From Halioglobus sp. (GTDB taxonomy: Bacteria; Pseudomonadota; Gammaproteobacteria; Pseudomonadales; Halieaceae), in the NCBI GenBank assembly GCA_020443425.1, contig JAGRIE010000008.1, positions 1-64,000 of the forward strand: 64,000 bases of DNA. The letters are read 5' to 3'. How positions within the stretch are numbered: the first letter of the stretch is position 1; each line of letters opens with the position of its first letter. Below the pieces are notes generated by a model, which was not told the DNA's origin, ran no database searches, and worked only from the letters and a program-made list of their open reading frames with translations. Shown here one piece after another: positions 8,288 to 17,473 of this stretch. The translations under genes were made by a program, and so were the position numbers.

Positions 8288-9439
8288 TCACCGCGCTCCC
8301 GACCCGGGGGCAACGTAGGCGTCCAGGGTTCGCTCGATCTCGCGGCGTGCGGCGGTGGCATCGAACTCGCCCGTGGTTAGCGATTCGGCAAGATCAAACA
8401 TCGCCACAAACATCGGTACCTCATCGGCGGTCTTGCTGACCTCAAGGTGTGGGTTCGATGCATAGTAGTCCTGCCAGGCCGAGCGCACTTCGGCCCAGTA
8501 GGGGGCGGTGCGCTGCCAGTACTCATCGCCGGGTGACCAGTCGAAGCCCTCGATACGCTCGTACCGGGCCAGGCCGTTCTCGCGCGCCAGTATCCGCGCC
8601 ACCGCGCCGTCGTCATCCAGTGCCGCTTTCAGGTTGTGCTCTTCCTGGACCCAGCCCGTCGGTGTAATCGTGTGGCGGTTGCTGCCGATCAATACGTCGT
8701 AGTCATCGCGGACACTGAACTCGCGTCGCGGCAGCGGTCGCCAGGTCTCATCGCTGGTCCAGCTGGAAAAATTTGCGGTGTGCTGCCAGCTGCCGACAGC
8801 GGCATAGCGCGGCGAATCGTCCACCTGGAACACGGACTGCACCCATTTCCCCCGGGCCTGCTCCTCGGTCAGGGTTACGCGCCGCCATTGCTGGTGGCCG
8901 TCAAACACAAACAGCTCGCGCCCCTCGTAGCGCCAATCCTGGCGCCAGTGCTTGACGACCACAGGTTCACTGGCGTCCTCCCCTGCGCTGGCGAAACGGA
9001 TCACCATGATATGTTGCAGGCTGATGAAATCGGGCTCGTCGCTGACGACGTACACATACTCGGTGCCCCAGCTCTGGTAGGGCGGGTCGGGCTGGTATCC
9101 CTCGGTGAAGCCGACCGTTTCGATAAAGTCGAAGCTCGCACGGTACGCACCGGCCATGGCCAGGATGGCGCGACGGTCGCGCTCGCGGGCGCTCAGTCCT
9201 GCGGCCTGTAATGCCTGCCACGCTGGCGATGCGTCAGTGGCCAGCGTGATACTGTCACCTGTCGTGATGCCACCCCTGGGTGCCATGCGGTCGTCGGGTT
9301 GGTAAGGCCAGGCGAAGGTGAACTGCCGGGGGGTGGTTCCGGGCGCAGCGATGTCGTCGGGACCCGCGGCCAGCGCAGAGCCCGCCAGTGCCAGCGAGAA
9401 CAGGCAGGCCAGGCCTGTGCGAGCGATGCGCCCCGGCAA
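8288..9439 (-). CDS. DUF6607-like exported protein
   Basis: The mature region (APGTTPRQFTFAWPY..., KHWRQDWRYEGRELFVFDGHQQWRRVTL..., ARENGLARYERIEGFDW) matches my recollection of the DUF6607 family of secreted proteins of unknown function in marine Gammaproteobacteria. The reading frame stays open up to 9619, but a TTG at 9439 with GAGGGAG just upstream gives a short n-region. A classical signal peptide ending GLACLFSLALAGSALAA follows directly, so I prefer that start (383 residues). The product is probably periplasmic. No catalytic motif can be pointed to. The gene is convergent with alaA and divergent from the beta-propeller lipoprotein. Confidence 0.65.
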   Translation of the reverse strand: MPGRIARTGLACLFSLALAGSALAAGPDDIAAPGTTPRQFTFAWPYQPDDRMAPRGGITTGDSITLATDASPAWQALQAAGLSARERDRRAILAMAGAYRASFDFIETVGFTEGYQPDPPYQSWGTEYVYVVSDEPDFISLQHIMVIRFASAGEDASEPVVVKHWRQDWRYEGRELFVFDGHQQWRRVTLTEEQARGKWVQSVFQVDDSPRYAAVGSWQHTANFSSWTSDETWRPLPRREFSVRDDYDVLIGSNRHTITPTGWVQEEHNLKAALDDDGAVARILARENGLARYERIEGFDWSPGDEYWQRTAPYWAEVRSAWQDYYASNPHLEVSKTADEVPMFVAMFDLAESLTTGEFDATAARREIERTLDAYVAPGSGAR

Positions 9440-9638
9440 TCTCCCTCGGTTCGTCGGCCTGCGTATGATCGACTCCGCTTGAACCCTCTTCCGCTTCGCG
9501 TTTCCCACAACCGGCCTCTTGTCTGGAAACCGTGCCTGAACTGCGCACGGGCTTTCACTAGTGTGTTCGCGGATACTGGCCCTGCACAACTGGCGGCGCA
9601 ATATCGCGTCCTGTACCATTTTGCCTCAACAGGATTGA

Positions 9639-10991
9639 ATGTTACGGATTTATGGTGTGAAAATCATTCCGCTGCTGTTAGCTGCGATTGCGATTGCGCT
9701 CGGTGCGTGCAGCGATCACTCCGGTCACCAGGGGGTGGCCGCGACAACCTCTGATCAATGGTATGCGCCCGCGGGGTGGCCGGCCATTCACCGCGATGCC
9801 CGCAATACGGACACGGCCACGGTCAGTGCACCGGTGGTCGTATTCGAGCCGGCGTTCCACGTTCTCGGCGGCAGTGTGATTGGCGCCGTACTCACCACCG
9901 ATGCAGACGGCTCGGTGTTCGCCACCTCGTTCAGCACGCCGGGCACGCTATGCAGGGTTTTCTCGCTTGACCCGGGCAGCGGCGAACAGCAGTGGTGCAC
10001 GGATATACTGTCCGGCCTGGTGGTGTCGTCATCGGTCACCGTTGACCGAGATGGCAACCTGTACATCGCCGACGAGCGGTTCATGGTGTCGTTCACCAAC
10101 GACGGGCGCGAGCGATGGCGGACACCCATCGACGGCAATCCACTGTCGGCCCAGTTCACGCCGGACGGCAGGTTGATCTTCATCTCCCACATCGGCCATA
10201 TCTATGTTGTCGAGCGCGATACCGGTGAGCTTGTCACCGAGTACGACCTGTTACCTGCGCAAAGCTACGACCCGGCACAGGCCAGCCCTCTGGACTGTCT
10301 GACCGGCGGAGCCGACAGCACCTGCTACAGCGCCAATACGCTGGCGATAGACCCGCTCACCGGGCGCTTCTACTTCACGTTTGCCCCGCCCGGTGAGGAC
10401 GCTGCCAGTGTTATTGCAATGGACTATACAGGGGGGCAGAAGCCGTCCATCACGCCGGTCTGGGTGAACGACTCCCTGGCCGGTGGCAGTGCCGCGTCGC
10501 CGGCGATCTCCCTCGACGGCGGACGCCTCTACACGAACGACCAGAGCGGAAACCTGCTGGCCATTGATGCGGGCACCGGGGCCACCGCCTGGACCTACCC
10601 TCTGGGCTTCTCACCCTTCGGTAGTCCCTCAGTGACCTCCGGTGGCCGTATTATTCCCACCGCCGGGGCCGGCTCCTGGCCGCTGGCCCTCACCGACGCC
10701 GGTGATCACGCCGAGCTGCTGTGGGAGCGCCGTGATCTCGATCATCGCGGGGTGCCTGCGCAGACCAGTGATGAGGGGCCGCTGTATCTGGTGGTGGCCG
10801 ATTCCGACGGTCCCGGGGGGGTGCAACTGGCGGTACTCGATGGCCCGAGTGGGGCGACGCTCAACATGGTCGCCGCGCCCGGATCGGGCGCCCTGACCAT
10901 CGGTACCACGGTCGGTCCCGATGGTTCGGTCTATTTCGCCGGATTGCTGGAGGGGGTGTTCGGCTTCCGACCCGGCCAGGCCTTGGAGTAG
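9639..10991 (+). CDS. PQQ-like beta-propeller repeat lipoprotein
   Basis: A 450-residue protein with a lipoprotein signal: hydrophobic core PLLLAAIAIALGAC, lipobox LGAC, Cys24 as the lipidation site. The rest consists of repeating blades of the PQQ/YWTD-like type, for example DGSVFATSFSTPGTLCRVFSLDPGSGEQQWCT, DGNLYIADERFMVSF and GGRLYTNDQSGNLLAIDAGTGATAWTYPL. These predict a BamB-like or quinoprotein-like propeller. The tryptophan-docking residues of true PQQ dehydrogenases and any cofactor ligands cannot be identified, so a binding or scaffold role is more likely than enzymatic activity. A good AGGA precedes the ATG by four bases. Confidence 0.8.
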   Translation: MLRIYGVKIIPLLLAAIAIALGACSDHSGHQGVAATTSDQWYAPAGWPAIHRDARNTDTATVSAPVVVFEPAFHVLGGSVIGAVLTTDADGSVFATSFSTPGTLCRVFSLDPGSGEQQWCTDILSGLVVSSSVTVDRDGNLYIADERFMVSFTNDGRERWRTPIDGNPLSAQFTPDGRLIFISHIGHIYVVERDTGELVTEYDLLPAQSYDPAQASPLDCLTGGADSTCYSANTLAIDPLTGRFYFTFAPPGEDAASVIAMDYTGGQKPSITPVWVNDSLAGGSAASPAISLDGGRLYTNDQSGNLLAIDAGTGATAWTYPLGFSPFGSPSVTSGGRIIPTAGAGSWPLALTDAGDHAELLWERRDLDHRGVPAQTSDEGPLYLVVADSDGPGGVQLAVLDGPSGATLNMVAAPGSGALTIGTTVGPDGSVYFAGLLEGVFGFRPGQALE

Positions 10992-11112
10992 GCAGCCCTG
11001 GCGGTGATAGGAACGCTGCTGGCGGTCAGCCCCTCCCGGGGCGGTAAGGGCTTGCTGCTCAGCGGCGCCCTGAACGGTATCTGGCGCACGCCAGTGTGCG
11101 CTGGCCCGGTGT

Positions 11113-11637
11113 TTACCCGGCCGGTCCGCACCGACTCGCTGCCAGCGCGGCCTGTTGCTGGCTGCGGTCGCCGATGGCAGAGGCGCGCAGCAGGATCATG
11201 CCCCGCTCTGTTGGCGACTGTATCACCTCGCCGGTATAGTTCTGCGGAGAGTCGTCCTCACTGATGAGGGTGACTGTCGCCACCGTGCCCACCCGGTTGC
11301 GCTCATCGCGCTGGTTGGTGATGCCGGCGTAGTTGTCGGTGTTCATCTGGTAAAACTGCATTGACCAGTAGCGCGGGGGGATCGGCGCCTCAATCTCTAT
11401 CGGCCCGTTTTCAAGGTTGTAGATACAGCTGGCGTACAGCAGGTCAGGGCTCGGTCGCACCACGGAGCGGAAGGTCTCATCGGGCAGCGGGCTGACGGTC
11501 AGGTGGTTGCTGCCGAATTGCCTGGTCCCGACCGCGTAGAGAACCTCCATCATCAGGTTGGGGATAAAAAGAGCCAGCAGGTACTGGCCCGCCCAGGCGC
11601 ACACTGAGATGCCGGCGAACCATTTCAGCAGTTTCAC
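11113..11637 (-). CDS. DUF1254-type small envelope protein
   Basis: A 174-residue protein starting at GTG 11637, whose first bases overlap the stop of the preceding gene (GTGA, 4 nt), a translational-coupling arrangement. It has an N-terminal membrane segment (LLKWFAGISVCAWAGQYLLALFI), then SPDLLYASCIYNLENGPIEIEAPIPPRYWSMQFYQMNTDNYAG. That block is characteristic of DUF1254-containing proteins; the isolated short version is common next to DUF1214 genes. It is predicted to be anchored in the inner membrane with a periplasmic domain. The function is unknown. A longer open frame upstream (to 11931) is out of phase with the real DUF1214 gene and was ignored. Confidence 0.7.
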   Translation of the reverse strand: MKLLKWFAGISVCAWAGQYLLALFIPNLMMEVLYAVGTRQFGSNHLTVSPLPDETFRSVVRPSPDLLYASCIYNLENGPIEIEAPIPPRYWSMQFYQMNTDNYAGITNQRDERNRVGTVATVTLISEDDSPQNYTGEVIQSPTERGMILLRASAIGDRSQQQAALAASRCGPAG

Positions 11638-12239
11638 TGGCAGGCCTCCAGGGTGACGGTAGGCAACGCCGCAGACTGCGGTGCCCTCAGATAGGCGTCG
11701 CCGGGCGTGTACAGCCGCAGCAGCAGGTCGAAATCGTAATCGCCCGGTTTGCGCCAGTCCGCGGCGCCGGAAGGTCCCACCGGTAGCCAGTTGCCCGCTT
11801 GCTTGGAGGCCGCCACAGTGATGGCCCAGCTGCCGTCGGCATTGCGCACCAGGTTCTCGTTGTTGAACGAATAGCGCTTCTGCGGGTTGGGTATCAGGTA
11901 GTTGTCCCAGCCATAGGCGGTAATGCTCCACCAGTCGGCGTCATAGTCATCGCCTTCAATACGGTAGCGGCATTGCAGCCGCAGCGGCTCCCCGTCAACC
12001 GTGCTGAGGCGGTAGTACATGGAGTTTTCCTGCGTGGAGGCCAGCAACCCTCCCAGTGCCACGGTGGCCTTCAGGATGACGCCCGCATCCTTCGACCCGG
12101 TGGCGACGCTGGTGACCCAGTCGCCATTGCGCACGCTCATGCTGTCCAGCCCGTCACTGATACGGACGGCCAGCAGCACTGCCGAGAGCAGGACGGTTAG
12201 CACCGCAGCGGCGCCCAGTTTGATCGCGAATGTGAGCAC
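11634..12239 (-). CDS. DUF1214 domain protein, membrane anchored
   Basis: A 201-residue protein with one N-terminal transmembrane helix (FAIKLGAAAVLTVLLSAVLLAV). The DUF1214 fold signature follows: DGEPLRLQCRYRIEGDDYDADWWSITAYGWDNYLIPNPQKRYSFNNENLV and GDYDFDLLLRLYTPGDAYL. It overlaps the following DUF1254-type gene by 4 nt. DUF1254 and DUF1214 occur as two halves of single proteins elsewhere. The two gene products here, both membrane-anchored, therefore probably assemble in the envelope. Biochemical function is unknown. The TonB receptor lies upstream on the same strand, ending 164 bp before this start, so co-transcription is possible but not shown. Confidence 0.75.
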   Translation of the reverse strand: MLTFAIKLGAAAVLTVLLSAVLLAVRISDGLDSMSVRNGDWVTSVATGSKDAGVILKATVALGGLLASTQENSMYYRLSTVDGEPLRLQCRYRIEGDDYDADWWSITAYGWDNYLIPNPQKRYSFNNENLVRNADGSWAITVAASKQAGNWLPVGPSGAADWRKPGDYDFDLLLRLYTPGDAYLRAPQSAALPTVTLEACQ

Positions 12240-12403
12240 AGGGGTTCCTCTTGCACCTGCTGGGCAGGGTTGGAGGCACAGGCACCATTGGCCCCGACCG
12301 GCGCCGAAACTGCCTCTGCTTACTCCAGGGCTGCCGACAAACCTTCGCCAGACAGATACGGGTTCAATTACACCACAGTGCCAGAGCGGCCGTCACCCGC
12401 GTG

Positions 12404-14524
12404 TCAGAACTGCCACTGCATGCCAACGGATGCCGTGAACGGCTTGTTGGGACGCGCACCGTCAGGCTGGCGGGACACGATGCGCTGTTCGTCGAACACA
12501 TTCTCCAGCTTCACGTAGCCGGTGATATCGCGTGTTACCGGGTAGCGGCTGATCAGTTCGAGCACGAAATACGACTCTGTCTGGTCGAACTGGCTGTCGC
12601 TGTTATTACATCCCACATCGACGCACATGCTGTCCACGTAGCGGGCGATAGCGTAGTTGTTCCAGCCGCCCGGCGCTTCCAGGCCCAGCCGCAGGCTGGC
12701 GGTATTTTTGGGAACGGCCGCCAGTTCATCGCCGTCCTCGACGCCGATGAAGGTATTGTCGTCACTGACAGTGGCATCGGTGTAGGTATACATGAAGCTG
12801 AGCGGGATGCCGAACTGGCCGGCTTCGAACTGCGTGCCCAGCTGGAATTCCAGCCCGGCGATCTCGGCTTTACCAGTGTTGAACGAGCCGAACACGGCGC
12901 CATTGCTGCAGGGTGTGGCGTTGGTGCAGTATTCCGTCTTGTTGTCGAAGTCGCTGTAGAACCCGATGGCCTCAACGAACCAGCTGCCCTGGTAGCGCAC
13001 CCCGGCCTCCCAGTTGGTGCTGGTCTCGGGCTTTTCATTTTCGCGCGCACCGCCGCCCAGTGGCGAGAAGCCCTTGTGCACGCCGGCGAGCACCTGCCAC
13101 TGCTCATTCACGTCATAGGTGAACGAGGCGCCGGGCAGCCACTCATCGTGGTCGTTCTCTCGCTTGCTCTTGAGCTCAACGCGACCCGGGTCCACATAGT
13201 CCTTCTGTTCTGACTGCACGTCCTCGTAGCGCAGTAACAGGTTGACCGCCAGCGCGTCGTTCACCTGCCAGCTGTCCACAGCCCAGAAACTCAGTGCCTT
13301 TGCGGTCTGCTTCAGGTTGTCGCTGCCGACAGGTTCAATCGTAGACACATAGACCAGTTCACCGTTGACCTGGTCGTACACCTCCACCGGCTGGCGTACA
13401 TCCATCTCGTCCTCGTGGGGACGGCCGCCAAACGCCAGCTGGTGGGCGCCGAGGTCGATATCAAAATTGATATCCAGTCCGTAGGACTGGTATTTGCGGT
13501 CATTGTGCTTGTACTTGAGTCCGCTGGTATCCACGCTGCCGTCGAGTATCCCTTCCGCTTCGGCATCGCCGGCATTGGCGGCGTCAATCAGCGCCGAGCC
13601 GCCGCCGAGTTTGAACCAGTCCCGTTTGAAGTCGTTGTAGTAGCCGATCGCCGTCATGGTGACGGTGTCGGTGATGGCGAGTCGGTAGGTGGCACTGTAG
13701 CCCTGGTGTTCGTTTTCCATTTTGTCGATCAGTGACAGGCCGTAGCGCCGGTTGGCGTCGCGATCGAAATCGCGGTCTGTCAGCCCCAGGTAGGTCTCGT
13801 CGGAGTGCTCTTCGGAGTACTGGGCCTTGAGCAGCACACTCTGGCGCTCGCCTTCCCAGCCCAGTTTCACCAGGTAGTCGTGAATATCGTATCCGGTGTC
13901 CGCACTGGAGCGGTCGATATCCTTGAAGCCGTCGCTGCGGCGCTGCGCGGTTTCCACCAGGGCGCCGAAATTACCGCTGCGCACGCCGTAGTTGCCCAGC
14001 ATGTCTATCTGGTTGTCCTGGCCGTAGGCGAGATCGAGAAAGCCGGCATTGGCTTCTGGAATCGGGGTCGACACCAGGTTCACCGCGCCGCCGGTGGTCT
14101 GCGGGCCATAGCGCAGTAGCGGTGCCCCCTTGAGGACTTCGATGGAGTTCATACGCAGCGTGGTGGGGAAATAGTAGGCCGAAGGGCTGGCGTACGGGGC
14201 GGGCGCGATCAGTATGCCATCCTCCATCAGGGTGATGCGCGAGGAGCGCTCAGAGGTCGCTCCGCGAATACCGATATTGGGGCGCAGGCCGTAGCCGTCC
14301 TCTTCCAGGGTGTACACACCGGGCAGGGTCTGCATCAGCTGGATAATGTCGCCAGTGGAATCGATCAGCAGCTGTTCGTGATCGATTACCGAGCCGGAGC
14401 CGGCAAGTGTGCGCGCATCCTCGACGGAGCCGACGATAGTCACCTCTTCCATTTGGTGGGTGTCGGCGAAGCCACTGCCCGCGGACAGGCTGGCGAGTGC
14501 CGCGGCCAGTATTCGTTTTTGCAT
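12404..14524 (-). CDS. TonB-dependent receptor, FecA-like
   Basis: A 706-residue outer-membrane receptor with signal peptide (MQKRILAAALASLSAGSGFA), a TonB-box-like MEEVTIVGS, and a plug domain. The plug contains RPNIGIRGATSERSSRITLMEDGILIAPAPYASPSAYYFP, which closely follows the FecA/Fe(III)-dicitrate subgroup, then the barrel ending in an aromatic WQF. No extended signalling N-domain is present before the TonB box. It therefore probably does not couple to a FecR anti-sigma factor. The substrate is likely a ferric chelate; citrate is an inference from plug similarity. I prefer ATG 14524 over GTG four codons upstream. The promoter carries a Fur box, consistent with iron repression. Confidence 0.9.
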   Translation of the reverse strand: MQKRILAAALASLSAGSGFADTHQMEEVTIVGSVEDARTLAGSGSVIDHEQLLIDSTGDIIQLMQTLPGVYTLEEDGYGLRPNIGIRGATSERSSRITLMEDGILIAPAPYASPSAYYFPTTLRMNSIEVLKGAPLLRYGPQTTGGAVNLVSTPIPEANAGFLDLAYGQDNQIDMLGNYGVRSGNFGALVETAQRRSDGFKDIDRSSADTGYDIHDYLVKLGWEGERQSVLLKAQYSEEHSDETYLGLTDRDFDRDANRRYGLSLIDKMENEHQGYSATYRLAITDTVTMTAIGYYNDFKRDWFKLGGGSALIDAANAGDAEAEGILDGSVDTSGLKYKHNDRKYQSYGLDINFDIDLGAHQLAFGGRPHEDEMDVRQPVEVYDQVNGELVYVSTIEPVGSDNLKQTAKALSFWAVDSWQVNDALAVNLLLRYEDVQSEQKDYVDPGRVELKSKRENDHDEWLPGASFTYDVNEQWQVLAGVHKGFSPLGGGARENEKPETSTNWEAGVRYQGSWFVEAIGFYSDFDNKTEYCTNATPCSNGAVFGSFNTGKAEIAGLEFQLGTQFEAGQFGIPLSFMYTYTDATVSDDNTFIGVEDGDELAAVPKNTASLRLGLEAPGGWNNYAIARYVDSMCVDVGCNNSDSQFDQTESYFVLELISRYPVTRDITGYVKLENVFDEQRIVSRQPDGARPNKPFTASVGMQWQF

Positions 14525-14590
14525 GGTAAACCCCACTCGAGTAGTCGCCGGCGCCCTGCGGCGGCCGGATTCAGTGCCGAAATGCCACGA

Positions 14591-14619
14591 ATAATAGTGA
14601 TAACGATTATCATATGCAA
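14591..14619 (-). promoter_or_regulatory. Sigma70 promoter with Fur box for the TonB receptor
   Basis: On the minus strand: -35 TTGCAT (14614-14619), a 17-bp spacer, and -10 TATTAT (14591-14596). The spacer itself, ATGATAATCGTTATCAC, is Fur-box-like; the 19-mer on the plus strand at 14593-14611 matches the GATAATGATAATCATTATC consensus at about 15 of 19 positions. A weaker second element (TATAATCGTTAACG) follows at about 14621-14635. Fur-Fe2+ bound here would occlude RNA polymerase. Confidence 0.8.
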
Positions 14620-14640
14620 CCTATAATCGTTAACGCTAAT

Positions 14641-14657
14641 CCGGCAGTTGCTGCCGG
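14641..14657 (-). terminator. Possible hairpin terminator of the PLP enzyme gene
   Basis: A perfect 7-bp stem CCGGCAG-TTG-CTGCCGG lies 31 bp beyond the stop of the downstream-ending PLP gene and upstream of the Fur-controlled promoter. There is no U-run on the minus strand, so it may act as an insulating hairpin rather than an efficient terminator. Confidence 0.35.
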
Positions 14658-14688
14658 TTTGGCGTGAGACAGAGTGAGATGCGCTGTG

Positions 14689-15960
14689 CTAGGGCGCCGG
14701 CGGCAGTGGCTGCCAGGTGTCGACAATGTCGCCTTTGTCATACACCAAAATTTCGTTGAACTGGGTAATCAGCGCCTCGCTTTCATTGGGGCGGAAAAAC
14801 ACGTAATCGCCCGGCTGCAGCGCAATATTGTCCGCCCCTGCATAGCATTCCTGGTTGCTTGAATTGCCGTAAAAATTATTTTTGGCCAAGCCTGCAGGTG
14901 CCACGGGTACCGCATCCCACAGACCGCCGAAAATGAAGATCGAGCGACGCCGATTGACACTCCACATCGATACCAGCCGGGCCAGCCAGGGCAGACCGGG
15001 CACCAGGAACTCGGGTGTTGCTTTCAGCACCGGCGTCGCGATATATAACGCGGGCTCGTGCATCGACAGGGTTTTGGTATCAAAGTGCGCGGGTTTTACA
15101 AAACAGGAGCCGATGGTGAGTTCATTGGCGATGGTGTTGTTCCGGTACATTTGATAGGTCACGCTACCGGCCGCATTCCAGGTGAACTCCCCGTTGCGCA
15201 AGGCATCGCCGAATACGGCAACGGCAATGTCTTTGCATGACTGGTAAAATGACAGGCAGTCCTGCAGTGCGCGCTGGCGACTGCTGTCGGTGAACGCCAC
15301 ATAGTAGACGTGCTTTTCGTAACCCATAAAGCCGGTGAACTCCAGCAGCGGGTGCTCCTTAATGAACTCCAGTGCGGCCCGCAGTGCGGGCAGGTCATCA
15401 AACCCGCCGCGGCGAATGCCGATATCCAGCTCCAGGTTGATTCTCAGCGGCAGTTGCTGCTGCTCGGCAATAGCGGCGTACTCCCGCAGACGCTGCAGGT
15501 TGTCGATCAGCCACTGGATGTCGGCGACAGTGCCTGTGTGGTAGGCGTGCCCGCCGCGGCCCGCGTAGAAGTCGGCCACCGCTATCGCCGGCATCGGCTT
15601 GCCCAGCAGCACATCGACGTACTCTGTGCGCAGGCATATTGTTTTCAGGTAATCGATGCTGAACAGCATCATCTTGTTGCTGCCAAGGCGCTCGGCAATC
15701 GTGTCCAGTAAGGGGTCGCAGGGCAGGGACTTCATCGCAATCCTCACATCCATACCGATTGACCGGGCGTGATCCGAGACGGCGTCGATATTGTGCATCA
15801 GGCGCTGCCTGTCTATGACCAATACGGGCTTGGCGACACGGGCGCGAGCCAGTTCAGTTGCGAGCTGGCGAAAATACAGCGACGGCGCGGCGCTCTTGTC
15901 TTTGGGGCGCAACAGCCAGATCACAATCGCCACTGTGGCAATAGCCAAGAGAATATACAT
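14689..15960 (-). CDS. Membrane-anchored alanine-racemase-fold PLP enzyme (D-threonine aldolase-like)
   Basis: A 423-residue protein starting at MYILLAIAT, with GGGAGA four bases upstream; the frame extends 46 codons further but without a ribosome site. Residues 2-17 form a transmembrane helix. The rest is a fold-type III PLP enzyme of the amino-acid deaminase/aldolase (DSD1, D-threonine aldolase) group. KPVLVIDRQRLMHNIDAV is followed by the PLP lysine in RIAMKSLP (about Lys77), then FTGFMGYEKHVYY and a C-terminal metal/PLP domain with QPGDYVFFRPNESEALITQF. Related enzymes cleave D-3-hydroxy amino acids or deaminate D-serine. The anchor makes a cytoplasmic-face or periplasmic location possible. 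The substrate is uncertain. Confidence 0.75.
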   Translation of the reverse strand: MYILLAIATVAIVIWLLRPKDKSAAPSLYFRQLATELARARVAKPVLVIDRQRLMHNIDAVSDHARSIGMDVRIAMKSLPCDPLLDTIAERLGSNKMMLFSIDYLKTICLRTEYVDVLLGKPMPAIAVADFYAGRGGHAYHTGTVADIQWLIDNLQRLREYAAIAEQQQLPLRINLELDIGIRRGGFDDLPALRAALEFIKEHPLLEFTGFMGYEKHVYYVAFTDSSRQRALQDCLSFYQSCKDIAVAVFGDALRNGEFTWNAAGSVTYQMYRNNTIANELTIGSCFVKPAHFDTKTLSMHEPALYIATPVLKATPEFLVPGLPWLARLVSMWSVNRRRSIFIFGGLWDAVPVAPAGLAKNNFYGNSSNQECYAGADNIALQPGDYVFFRPNESEALITQFNEILVYDKGDIVDTWQPLPPAP

Positions 15961-16246
15961 TGAATCTCCCACCGGGGGTTCCTGAACACTGGTAATACGA
16001 CTGAAAACCGGCACGGCCTGCAGTGCCGCAATGGACACAGGAAGTGTAAGCGCGCCGACCGACTTTGGCCAACCGAATGACGTGTCACTACTATACAACT
16101 CGACGGGGCGCAGGGGTATAGCCGCCTGTCTGCTGGCCTGACTGTTGGCGACATTCCCGCGCGACGTGATAAACTCGCGCTTTGCCGAGGCTCACGCAGG
16201 TCCATAGTATAGCTGCGCTCGCACCTACAACCGCAGTTAACTATAT

Positions 16247-17425
16247 ATGGCAGCAACCGCACTCTTTTTTCTTGTTTCTCCAGTCGTCATCATCTGGTTG
16301 TGCCAGCGTGTGCCTGCGCTGGACAAAATCGGGGTGGTCACCCTGTGTTTCGGGCTGGGGATCGCCTGCTCGGTGGGGTTGGCGCCGCTGGTCCAGTCCG
16401 GAGGCGGGGAGATCGCCAGCGTGCAAAGCAGTATCGCCGAGGTGGCTATTGTCATTGCCCTGCCGCTGCTGGTGTTCTCAATGAATGTAAAAAGCGCACT
16501 CACCCACGCCAGAGGCGCGCTGGCGGGTATGGCGCTGGCGCTGTTTTCGATAGTGCTGATCAGTATCATCGGTGCTGTACTGTTCCACCCGCTGCTGAAG
16601 GACATCTGGCAGATTGCCGGTATGTCAGTCGGGGCGTACACCGGCGGCGGCCCGAACATGGCCGCCATCAAGTCGGCTATCAATGGTGACGATGCCGTGT
16701 TTGTCACCATGGTGACCTACGATTTGCTGTTCTCCGCCATCTACCTGATTTTCGTGATTACGCTGGGCAAGCGTCTTTTTGGCTTATTCCTGCGGCCCTA
16801 TCAGGCGACGGATAGCAGCGATAGCAGTGCTACTGATGACATGGCGCACATGATGGATGAAAGCGCCAACAGCTACGTGCAACTGCTGGCAGGCGGTAAG
16901 AAAGCGGAGACGCTGAGCGCGCTGCTGCTGTCGGTGGCTGTGGTCGGCGTGTCCTATCTGCTTGCCAGCGCCTTTCCGGCATACATCATGTCGACGGTGA
17001 TGGTGGTGACCATCACTACGCTGGGACTGCTTTGCTCCCTTGTTCCAGCCATCAGGAAGCTGACCAACAGTTACAGCCTGGGCATGTTTTTTGTGCTGGT
17101 GTTCTGTTTTACCACGGGGTCGATGATTGACATCGATATGGTCACTAACCTCGACTACAACCTGGCCGGGTATATCCTGTTCATTCTGTTCGGCTCCCTG
17201 GCGCTGCAGGCAGCGCTCTGCAAACTGTTCAGGATCGACACTGATACCTTCCTGATCACCTCATCGGCGGCTATCATGTCGGTGCCGTTTATCCCGGTGA
17301 TCGCCGGTGCATTGAAAAACCGGGAGATTTTGCTGCCGGGCTTGTCGGTGGCCATCATCGGGTACGCACTGGGTAACTACCTGGGCATACTTGTCGCCAA
17401 TATCACCCTGTGGTTGACCACCTGA
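16247..17425 (+). CDS. DUF819 family membrane transporter
   Basis: A 392-residue polytopic membrane protein with about 10-11 hydrophobic helices and the DUF819 (YjcL-type) layout. It has an N-terminal helical repeat, the conserved GAYTGGGPNMAAIKSAI loop, a polar central linker rich in Ser/Asp (SSDSSATDDMAHMMDESAN), and a second repeat ending ITSSAAIMSVPFIPVIAGALKNREILLPGLSVAIIGYALGNYLG. The inverted-repeat organisation is like that of sodium-coupled anion or amino-acid carriers, but no substrate is established. It is divergent from the PLP enzyme. The acyl-CoA synthetase follows 48 bp downstream. Confidence 0.8.
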   Translation: MAATALFFLVSPVVIIWLCQRVPALDKIGVVTLCFGLGIACSVGLAPLVQSGGGEIASVQSSIAEVAIVIALPLLVFSMNVKSALTHARGALAGMALALFSIVLISIIGAVLFHPLLKDIWQIAGMSVGAYTGGGPNMAAIKSAINGDDAVFVTMVTYDLLFSAIYLIFVITLGKRLFGLFLRPYQATDSSDSSATDDMAHMMDESANSYVQLLAGGKKAETLSALLLSVAVVGVSYLLASAFPAYIMSTVMVVTITTLGLLCSLVPAIRKLTNSYSLGMFFVLVFCFTTGSMIDIDMVTNLDYNLAGYILFILFGSLALQAALCKLFRIDTDTFLITSSAAIMSVPFIPVIAGALKNREILLPGLSVAIIGYALGNYLGILVANITLWLTT

Positions 17426-17473
17426 ACAGTCGCCCGCCAACTCCAGTGGACACAATGATAAGGAGATAAAAAA

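Noticed and set aside
7027-8361. 444-codon minus-strand open frame opposite alaA
   Set aside because: AlaA motifs on the plus strand are complete; the antisense frame has no ribosome site or domain.
12251-13213. Long plus-strand open frame opposite the TonB receptor
   Set aside because: It lies antisense to a clear TonB-dependent receptor and has no recognisable domain; GC-rich DNA often gives such shadow frames.
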